Of a stretch of 64,000 bases of DNA, positions 48,601 to 60,600 are shown one piece after another. Below the pieces are notes generated by a model. It was not told the origin of the DNA, did no database searches, and saw only the letters and a program-made list of their open reading frames with translations. Location of the stretch: contig CM082597.2 in assembly GCA_040954595.2 (NCBI GenBank), positions 5,084,001 to 5,148,000 on the forward strand. Reading direction: 5' to 3'. The position numbers were made by a program, and so were the translations under genes. Within the stretch, counting starts at the first letter, position 1. Every line of letters begins with the position of its first letter. This stretch comes from Balanoglossus misakiensis. Taxonomy: Eukaryota; Hemichordata.

Positions 48601-51600
48601 ATCTTGAATACAAAAAAAATATATGGTCAGAATAAGTTGAACACCTTATGTAATACTCATAATGTAATTCTATCTCATTGATAAACTATCTTCTTTAAAA
48701 GTGCATATAAAAATCAATGAATCACTTAATTAATCTTAATGTTAAATGTCCTATTGAAAGTACAAATGTTACATAGTGTTTGTTGAATTCAAATAAACTG
48801 TGTCCTGTAGAAAGTACATGTGCAAATGTTAGATGTTAAATTGAAATAACCACACCCTGTTACTGTTGTAGCAACCAAAGGCACTATACAGGTATTACTC
48901 ATATAAGATGTAATGGATGAATAAACTTTTAGATAAATGGAAAATATTGGCCAATTGTCATGACAACCAGGTGGATGTTGTGACTCATCATATTGAATCT
49001 ATCAGGAGATGTTGATAAAAAGTGATGTTATTGCCACACCCAAGGCCAGTGAACGACATCATTATTTTTTACAATACCTGTCAGTGATGTAGAAAGTAAA
49101 AACACCCTCTTTAATTCCTCCATATTTTAATATTTCAGTGGCAAATATCTTTCATATTTGTGTACGAAATTGTATTTTCTTTTGTCTTCTATTTTAGAAG
49201 ATGTGTATACTCTATTCTAATAATCTACATTGATGTTTAATAGTTGCTGGTACGATTATGCTGGAATTAAGACCCTGAATTTAAAAATACATATTTGAAA
49301 TGCCTTGAAAGTCCTTCAGTTAAATGAAATACATGTGCATACATGTTATCACTGAACAACACCCGAGCCATCATAAAAAAATAATTATTTTGTAGTTATT
49401 GTTGGAAACCAGTTGGGACCTAAATAGCTCTAAACATAAAAAAATGTTTTGCCAAACTACCTAATCTAAATATTGTTTTGTTAATAATAATGAAAAATTT
49501 TCAGTGTCAGGACATGTACAATATTTGACACCTCTAACCATGCATGATAATTAAATTCCACAAAGGACCGAGTCTGCAACATTGCCCACTTATATACTGG
49601 AATTTTAATGTCTATTCTTTTTATGAAACTGTTTTTCTTATTGTGTTGTAAATCTGTGCGGAAAATCAATAATAGAAAATACCATGGTTGTTATAAAATG
49701 TACCACTGACTTGAAATCTTGGGCTTTGTTTTGGGTTTAATTCCAACAAAGATTTTGGGCTACAGGATATGCCGAAAGACGTTGGCTGAATTATATTTTT
49801 CATCAATATATGAATTCGAAACTTTCTGACTTGGCTATAAATCCCCAAGTAAGTTGTATGAGCGATATACCGCAACATCCAATAATAGGCGACACCTGGA
49901 AAATGAATGCACCACACAAACCTCCAGCTCCAGATTTGCAACTTTTGTATTTATATAAACAATGTGACCATTGGCATTGTTATCAATGTAGACATTGTAT
50001 CAAAATAAATTGGAAGTGTGATGAAAAATTTGACACATTGTTTGCAATGGTGTACAGTGTAATACAAAGTAACAATCACATTGTTTCCAATAATGTACAT
50101 TATAGCAGTTATACTTGTGGCATATTTTGACTTGCTGGCAATATGTGACCCAATAGCCCTCACACCCCACTTCCCTCTTTAGAGGTCTAACCTTACTATA
50201 GAAAACAATGGGATTGGACTGAACCATGGTGGTGAAAGGGGTAATCTGAAATTGTTGGTTTTATGCTGTTTTCTTACACTGTATAGCTGTCATGAAGCAT
50301 AGGTCAGTTTCTTTAAACTTATGATCATGATGTAGATCATTGCATTAGAGAGTAAATTAAATGATGAATCAAGTCTTTGCCAATGTTTTCTTTTCTCGGA
50401 TTGCAATGTACCGCTAACTCTAATACATGTGACGGTGTCTTAGTATTTGGGACACAGATTTTGACATAGTTGTTAAATGGTCACTTACACCAGTATAAGG
50501 AAGCTATACAATACAGTTCAATAGGGTGTTGTGTTTGTTTTACAGGCTTTTCATTGAGATGTTTCAAATGGGTCACCTTTTTATAGATGGATGTCTTTCA
50601 CACCCCTTGGCCTATGTCCTCATTGGACTTAAGCATTCAACACACAATTACAGTTTTGAATCGATGTTGATCCATCAGCAACATAATTAAGTATTAAGAA
50701 ATACAACAAATCAAGCCAATATACATGTAGCCAACTGAAAATGCAGATTTAATATTGTAAGCATTTCTGAAACTTGCTCCAGGAATATAGGTCGATCTTA
50801 GTAGAGGTCAAACAACAATAGGCTGCCTGCATGATCTTTGTGTAAAATTTAAATCATTTTGTTGCTTTGAAAGTATTTAGATGTTGATGTAGTTGTGCAA
50901 GTACAAACATTGTGTCCACATCTGTGACATGTTTTGAACCCACCAGGAATTTTAAATGGACATTATTTGATTGACGAAAATTGCCCAAGCTTCTCTTGTA
51001 ACGTTGAGTGTTCAAAACAAATTACATACGTAATCAGAAATTGTATATCTGTGTTTGCCGAATTGAAATAAGTGTGTCTAAACGTGATACTTGCAACCTT
51101 TTATATCTTTCTGTTGGACATATTTTCATGCACACATATACAGTTGCACCTGTAATGAAAATCCCCTAGCTATTTTGTGATAGAAATTCCAACTGCAATT
51201 AATAAAAGTAGTAAATTAAAATTGATTTCTCCCGATGTCTGGCATACAAAAAAATATATTTTGCACTAGTGCCTGTACGCCCAATAGAAGAGTCCACTTG
51301 ATAGTAATCATCAGATATGGGGTCCCTAGATCTAAGCACTCAAATCTCTCTCCCCTTTCATAAATGTATTCTTCCGTAAAGTTAAGAGATCGTGTATTCA
51401 CCTACTTGCAACACAAGACAGTAGTCCATGACATGCCCTGGAAATAAATAATACAAAGTGTAAGACGTCGCCTTGGACAGTGCATGGCCCCACTCGTCAA
51501 AAAATGCCATTAAAATTCCTCCAGATCTACCGTATATCTTCTTTTAGTTTGCAGATTTCATTGTAGTATTATGGACTGACAACATGGCTATACATACATC

Positions 51601-54600
51601 AAAAATTAATCCAAATCCAAATCATTGTATAGGTCGTTTTTTAACTGATGACATCATCATTTTCATTGTCTTAAATCCATGTATTGATTAATTAATGCAT
51701 TATATCAGAATCTGAATAAAAAAAATACACTTCTACAATAATAGGTCTTTAAATAAATTTCTAACATTTTCTAAATAAATTTCAACATTTTCTAGAATTT
51801 TATTTGAATTTGAAATGTTAACTGTCAATGAAATTGAAAAATATATGCCAGAATGTTCAGAAAAGATTTTAATATACAAAATGTGCTTTCTTACATCAAT
51901 AATCGCATGAATTGAATATTCAGCTTAAAACGAAATTGCAATTAAGATTTTATGATAGCTGGGTTATATGGTACACATACTCTTTTTGCCCATACGTCAA
52001 GCTCACAGGGGACATTTTATTGTATGGCTAGAAATTGAAGTTGTACGGTAGGAAATTGAATCTGTCTTGAGGCCAAGGAATGTCTGTACGTAAGAGGGAT
52101 TTGTGTACAATGATTGATGATCTGTACCTACACACAACAGTACTGCGGCCATAACTACAGTCAAAGTGTGTCCATTGATGAGCTGTGGTCTGGTTTTCTA
52201 TCTTATTGGTTGCACTTGCTAAATGCCAAAATTCTGCACTGTCACTGGCCGATCGGTTTTCGCCACCGCGCAGCAGAGGTAATGTACTCAACTTGTGATC
52301 ATATCTAAACTTTAGTTGTCTGGGACTATATACACACAGTCAGAATTGCGACTGGAATGTACTGTACACTAGCTGTTTGTCTGTTCTTTGGTGGCCATAA
52401 CTATTGTGTTCAGAAATGCTTTGTTGAATAAGTTGTCTGGTACATTATGTTTATACTCTTGTAGTCGTCAACAACAACAGATTATAGTATCAGAGTTTTT
52501 GTATTCGCCAGACACAGGCAATGTTCGTAAATTTTCTCCATGTACATACATGGTGTAGTTTTGTGGTCGTAACACTATGGAATGTGAAATTGGTATCCAT
52601 ATTGAAATAGATAGTAGTAATTTATGGTGGTCTCCTTGTCAAGATCTGCAGGCTTCATTCTGTGGTTTTTGCATGAATGCAGATCTTTGATTCTGTAATT
52701 CAATAACTCATCTCATTGTCCATTTTCCCCCATGTTTAATAGTGTATTTAATATATAACAAACCTTTGTCTTACACATTCAATGCCTTATAGTATTCAAA
52801 TATGTATTTAGTCTGTAACACTACACGTCTGCCATGTAGTGTGTAAGGGGACACTTTCTGATGAATGTCGTAGTAGCCACAAAGTAATTTTCTCAAATAT
52901 CAGACAAAAACAAACCCATAAATTCTCTCCTATTAGTTTTCACATGAAGGATTTCCTTCAAAAATGAGTAGTAATATTGTAGTTTGTTTGGTTAAGTGAT
53001 TTAAGTTAAATATGTCAAACACAAAAATGGATCTTACCAGTCAAATATTTAAGCAAAAATTAATATGGAGACTTGAGTTTATAGGTCATCAGAGGTCAGG
53101 ACTTCCTGTACCTTTAGGCACTTCCTGTACCAGAAATGAGGCTAACCCCAATTCTCAAGGCTTACAATAGATTTCCCTTTCAAACAGAAAATCTGTTAAA
53201 AGTGACTTAATTATTATAGATTGTGTTTCCCGATGTGTGAATGTGGTACATTTAATCGAGTATGCCATCAGAAATGCTGATTGATACAAAATGGCCGCAT
53301 TTGTTTACAGTTAAAGAGAGTAATGACTTCCCTTCCAAGCATGTCACATTCTTTCCCTTCACTCTGAATATAATCCACATCTGGTCGCCATGACCTCAGA
53401 ACCACAACAACGTGCATATTTTTTTGCAAAATAGGGAGGTGGCAGTAAAGTTCAAAGATAATTTATTAAAAGTTAAAATATACTGATGTGTACAAGCTGT
53501 AGCTGACATAATTCATTGTAATTAAAAAAAAATGAATATTAAAGTTACACACAGTACTCATTTAAGCCTTTTGAACAGCTAACATGTTCACATGAAACAT
53601 GTGATTCCTGACCTGATAACACAGTGGTAATTTCAACCACATAACAGGATGTAAGGTCACTCAGACAGTGAATCTTCCAAATTATCGGCCATAATTACAT
53701 TTGTATGTGATTTATTAATTAATTTTTCGTGTATTTCTGCCTTTTTTCAGCAACAATTACAAGCCTATGTAGCATGGGCTAACTCACAGCTGAAGAAGCG
53801 GCCAGGATGTCAGCTGGTGGAGGATCTCAAGCGAGATATGCAAGATGGCGTGGCATTGGTCCATCTTGTGGAAATTGTCTGTAAGTACATTATATTGACC
53901 AATGAGCAGCTCTTTCTTGTGTCACTTAATTTCTGTAATGGGGTATCTGAACACAGTAATTGACTATAGATGTACATGTACATGTATGAGGGTTGTGTGT
54001 GTGGCATATTGGAGTCCAATGATGCTTCACATTGAACTTGTGAAATTCATATCTGACATTCATCGTTTAAATATACCAAGAAATAACATATTTGTGTTTC
54101 TTTTTTTTGTTGACAGCTGGAGAGACATTGACAAGGGTTGATTTTAATCCACAAAGTACAGCTGCAATGAGAGAAAATATAGAAAGCGTGTTACAGTTTA
54201 TGGCTTCTAAGAGAATACGCATGCATCATACCTCAGCCAAAGGTAAACATTTCTTGCTTGTCTGACACTATCATTCATGTAGTTTAATTATATTTAGAGG
54301 TTATGTTGGATGTATACACTAAGAAGCAGGGGTTAACAAACTTGACCATTGTATTACTTAGAAACTTTGGTGAATTTTGCTTTTAGAAATACAAGTGCAT
54401 TATTAATCTTACCCACTTACAGAGTACATGTAAGTTTAAAATCGATCGAGTATAGTGTGGGTGAATATTTTCTCAAAAATTGAAATGAATACCTGCAATG
54501 TTCAAACACTAGAAAGTCTGAATAAATTATTTCTGTCTAATCACAATTTAAATATACAGAACATCTCATGCAGAGTGTGTATAGGTATGTGTGTGTTGTC

Positions 54601-57600
54601 AGGGGTAACAAGGCAATACTTTGGCCATATGTGTGGCTGTATTGCCAGAGTCAACATTACTGACCAATGATTAATATTTTTTTGTGCTAAGAAAATAAAA
54701 ACTTCATGATGTTCCATGTATACCTTTATCGAAGAGTTTACCTATGAACACCATCACCTTAATATCTATATGCAATGCTGTCAAGTTTTAAAAAATATGA
54801 AAACATTTAACAACATGAAATGCATATTTTACCAGTCTGTGTCCCTGAGGAAAATGTCATATTTTGTAAGATAGCCATCTTGGATGGATGCCCAGCGTTG
54901 GACAATTGTGCTTGGCAACTACTTGTGGAATTTGGCTATTACACCACACTAATACATTAATGATAACATTATATATTCCTGTGTCAATATATGCTGTGTG
55001 GTTGTCCGGAACACAGACATAATTCAACGCAATACATAGCAGGGCACTGAAATTTTTCTATGTACAGCATATTGTTTGTGGTCATGATCTGTGAGTGATT
55101 TAAGATTTAGAGTTTTGGTAAACTGATATGCTGTTTTGTCAGTGATTCCAGTCTTCCAATTTTCCCTAAGAATGTGTCTAACTGCTTGACAACACAAAAT
55201 TATGACCAACAAACGTAAATATTATGGACCAGTTTCCCTCCTCTGTGTCCAAGGCCCTTGACGTTGCCATGTTTCATCTCGACACAGATATCGTCGACGG
55301 CAACCTGAAGGCCGTCATGAGACTCATCCTGGCACTAGCAGCGCACTACAAACCCAGCAGCGTCAAACAATCAGGCTACCAGTCGTCAGGGAAACCCGTC
55401 CAGAGGACGCCGTCGGCGGCCGCCGTGGCCGCGAACGTCGCAGCGGGACTGCGAGACATCCGGAATGAAATGGCCAATGCCGGACAAACGCCGAAGAGAT
55501 TCCGCGAGCACCATCACCACAGATCATCAGAATACAGGTTTGTATTGAAATCTATTTAGTCTAGTCCATGAAAACACTCAATACATTTGCAGAGCAGTCG
55601 AATAATTCGAAATATTTGCATTTTTGTTATTTTGTATATTTTATTAAACTTTTTTGTAATTGTTGGCTAACAACTAATCTTTTAAATGATTGCAAAAATT
55701 AAAAAATTACTAAACGTACTAATTAACTTAGTTATAATTGCATATTATTTACAAACTAACTAACTCACTAACTTTGAAGATATACACAGAGATTTTCAGT
55801 GTACACCAATTGCAATAAAAATGTTAATCTTTTATCTTACGTGATGCGACCTATGACCTCTGTTTTCTTGAGGCATCTTCCAGTTAGCAACCATCTTTAC
55901 TTCACAACAATTGCAACATGGGTTCCTAGAAACAGCCCGTCAGAACACATGGTTGCCCGAGAACAGAAACGTTACTTGGATACTAGGGGCACCACATTTC
56001 TTACTGATAAAAATTGATTTGGCAGTTTTCCTAATTGCTTTGTTATTGTGATCTGTATCCAAATTTATCACAGGCTTGAACTGTTATTTACCATAAATTA
56101 AGTTATATAGAAACAATCACGCAATTACCCAAAAGTCATAGTTCGTATTTGTGTTTAATGTCATTTGGTGATGTGTAGTTTACAAACTTCACTAAAAATA
56201 CACTTCTACTTGACATTTATTGTGAAATAATCCACAAGACCTCTGACCATTTTCACTCTTTTGTTCCTGTTTGTATGATCAGTTGAATCCCTGTCCATGC
56301 ATTGTGAATATTTTTGCGATAAATAATTGTGTGTATTTTTGCTCTTAATGTTACAGACGTAGCAGTCCTTCACCGCACGGCAGCCCACAATCAGGTACAC
56401 CAGTCATAGCATCAACGCCAATTCGACCACCCAGAGCCAAGTAAGTGTGATATATTGTTTTTTTGTATCATGATTGGTAATGATTTTTGATAATTGTATG
56501 AGATTAGAATATGTGAAATAAGAAAGTTATTTCTTATATTTGAGAAGTCACAACTTTGCCATTTATACCATTTGAACACAGTCATAACATTGCCATTTAT
56601 ACTGTTTGAACAAAACATAATACATAAGTTGAAATTCTTGAAGTATTAAATTATTTAAAATTTAAATCAGCATGAATTAATCTTTGTAAATTTCTGTAAT
56701 ATAGAATATTGATCTTTCCATTTTGTTTATTTCAGGGATAGATTTAGTCATATCGAAATTGATAGTCCTAGTCCTGGTAGTAGTCCAAACATCAGTGCTC
56801 AACAAAGTCCTACGTCCAGTTTCAAAGGCACACCGCCCTCTAGTACCAGGGCATTGGACAGGCGGATGGTACCTCAGACGCTGTCCTATCAATCAAGCCA
56901 AGCAAGCAGTATATCAGGGAAAGCTTCAGATTCAGATCAGGGTAAGAATGGATTCTATTCTCTGCTTGATGTTCTTGGATTAACTTTGTGGGTGAATCTC
57001 ACAATAGCTCTTAAATCAAGTTATTGGTAACTAAAGGTTAAAGTATCTTGCATGAGACATTCCAGCCTGACTGCATACAATGTGCCAAACCATAGACTCT
57101 AGTTACAAGATTTACAACAGTCAATGCTATAAGGCAGTGTGCTGTCCTAACAACAGATTAGATGGCGACCACCATAGTCTGTGTCAGAGATCAGGAAAAG
57201 ACAGCAAATTGGGTGAAAAGAAGGGACAAAACTTACGTCTACTTTTGCTGTGCGCATGAAATATGGAAGGAAGCAATAACAATCCACTATTTGAATGTGT
57301 CGAATGCAAAATTTGCAGAACATTAGAATTGGATGTAATTTTGGACACACAAAATCACGCACATACGCATAAGACGATCGTCTGTCTTTAACAGCACGTT
57401 TTGTTGAATGGATGTTGACTTTTCTCATTTCACAGAAGGTGTGAATGACAATGATGACAAGAGCTCACAGTGTTCGTCAACGTCGTTTTGGAATGATTTA
57501 CAAGAAGAACAAAGCGACCTTGCCAAGGAACTGGAAGAAACCAAGAAGATAGTGGCGACATTGCAAGATTTGGTAAGTGTGGAATGAATAATTTGAAAAA

Positions 57601-60600
57601 CTCTTTTTATTGTAGAAATGACATGTGTTAAAGTCAATAGGTTGCTATATTAATAATATTGAACACAATTGCATATATTTGAATATAACAGGTTGTTTTT
57701 AATGTAATCCAATCATGTCTGTCTCATTTTAGCTATTAAACGGCCAAATACCAGATGGTGGAGCTTCAGAACCAGAAGAAGATCAACTATTGTTTGAAGG
57801 TGCTAATCCCAAGGAACAAGTGGTAAGTGCATGCAGGCTGTTATTATCAAATTCTTCCATGGCTGCCATATGTTAAGATAACTTCATGCCTGTTCATCCA
57901 ATGGTACAAATTTAGAGCAAAGTAGTCCAGCACAAATACTTGGCAAATGGTATGATAATATCATACTCTGTATATCTGCATGGAAAGAGTGATTTTCATG
58001 TCTACTGCATGTTATTAACACTTTCTAACAATTCTTTTTTTATCAGGTTGTCCTCAACGCTAGATTAGATCAGTGCCAGGCTGAATGCAGTGATGTCAAG
58101 AATCAGCTGACGAAACAGAAACAAGAAAGTAGAAACTTACTAGGAGTCAAGGTGAGCAGATGGTACAGCTCTTTTCATTGGTAGAAATTGGAAGTAGGAT
58201 AAAGTACTGACAAGTGAGAACCAATGGCAGACACTGACTCATCAAGTTTTAGAAGTAAATTAGAATGTTTCAAAGAGACCACAAGAGTAGTGTCCAGTTA
58301 ATACCGATATTGACCCATGATAAACATCTCTCGCTGTCTTTCTCTCTCATCCAGGCTGGTTTGCAAACAAGACTCACAGAACAAGACAATTCGTTACTGC
58401 AACTGAAGGCTGAATTGCTCAGAATTGGTTTTACGCAGCAAAATTTAGAAGCAGAAAATGTAAGTCAATCTAACTAACTTTGAACAATGGCAGCACAATG
58501 TCTCACATATGAATGATGAAGGTTGAAACATTGGGACATAGTGTATTGTAACACATTGTTGCTGAACTTGTCACAAAAAGATATTCTTCGAGACACAAGA
58601 AAATATTTGATAATTTATGTAAATACATAGCACTGATAAACATTAATTTTAATAATTCAATAAAATGGTTCCTATAATGTACTTAATCAGCTTAGTACTC
58701 TCAGTATATATCATAAGTTGAACACAAGGAGTCTTGTGTCAGAATGTGTATTACTATCGAAACCAACAAATAAATGTATGTGTCTGGACACATGCTAAAC
58801 ATACAAAAAACAATTATGGACAATAACCTCTGTATTACAGGCTGAACTCAAAAGAAAATTAGAAGAAAAAAGTAGATCGATATCTGACATGACAAGACAA
58901 ATTCAACAAAAAGATAAGTTACTTACGCAGCAACAAGTACAAATAGAAGAAGTTACGAAGCACTTACAAGAATTAAACGTTTTAAAAGTAAGTAAATTAA
59001 AAACCCATTTTTGTCACTTGTTTTATACAGAACTTACATGTATGCTATCAATATTGGCAAGAAAAACAAAATCCAATGTAAAGTTGAATGTAGAGGGCGA
59101 TTAAGAGTGACGTTCTAAGAACATTCGAGTGAGTGAATTGTACATGATGAAAATCTTTTTTTGGACATAGCAGTAGATAAATTGTTCAAATCCAGCACCT
59201 TTAACACATCAGATATTGATTTCTTTTCTTTCTTTTATGTAGAATGAACTTCAAAATGAAGTCCAACAGAGAGATGATACAACAAGTAGTTTAGAATCGC
59301 AAGTTCACGATTTAAGCAGTAGACTAGGCAATCTAGGGTTATCAGAGGTAAGATATCTCATATATGCTTTGTGTAAAAACTTAATATTTTGTTTTAGTAA
59401 AGTGGGGGTAATTGATGTGCAGAAATATTAAAATTCAATGACTGGGACAGTGGCTTTTCCATGGAAATCATCATTTCCATGTATTATGTGGTGGTTCAGG
59501 TAGGGTGGTTCAATATTAATATTTTTTCTTATATTGACTCTTGCAGTCAAGTTTGTCAGGCAGAATGGCTATGCAGGACAGAATGATGGCTAAGTTAGAA
59601 GGCAAAATTTTACAAAGTAATGAAATCGGTTCCAATCTCTATCACCACCCAGGTGAGGTAAGTACATTATCAACTATTCAAACCTGTGAGGTGAAGTACA
59701 GTCCTTCATAATGACATAACACATAACTATGTCCATCCTGTAATTTTTTTTTTAAACCGAAAATTGCATCATACATGTACTATTATTTTTCATGCCTGTA
59801 TTCATGGTATAAGTTGAGTTGTGCATTAGGTTATTGTGCAGATTTCAGTAGCAGAAAACATCAATTGTCCACCAAAAGAAATTAACCAAAATGAACTCAA
59901 AGTCAGCACCTTTGTTCCTAACGTTTTATGATGTTCTGGTGTTTTCGTTTCTATTTCAAGAGTTTTGTAAGACCGTTTGTCTTAAGCTAATAGCAATGTG
60001 TTAATGCATAGCCAGCATTGGCTTTGCTCTCAATTGAAGTATGGTATACATGTACATGAAGGATAAAGGATAGATATGTAGTGTAATAAGTGTTATGTTT
60101 TCTCTTACAGATCAGTGAAGAGTTACAAGTTATGAGAGATTCTCTGCGAAATCTACGTGCTAGTTTTAGTGGCCATGATCCGCAACATCATACATTAGAC
60201 ACATTAGAACAAGTGAGTTGTTATTTCAGTATCATCGTCATATAGGTGACAAGAATGGGATGAGAGCGGTGTTGTTATTCTTGTAAGAGAGAAAATTTGT
60301 AGCCATGTGTATGTATGTATGTATGTATGTATGTATGTATGTATGTATGTATGTATGTATGTATGTATGTATGTATGTATGTATGTATGTATGTATGTAT
60401 GTATGTATGTATGTATGTACGGTTGTATGTGCCTATAATTCATTCATGTACACATGTCAATGCAAGTGATCTACCAGTGGATTGCAAATATTGTATTAAA
60501 AATAATTGTGTAATTACAAGCACTGTATGTCATTGAAGTTTATATTTCAGGCATGGCATATATTGTTAGTGTCAACATGTTTTTAGTAAACTAAGCTTTT

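Noticed and set aside
60204-60536. Frames of repeated YIHT or MYVC
   Set aside because: Translation of the (TATG)n array in a Dixin intron.
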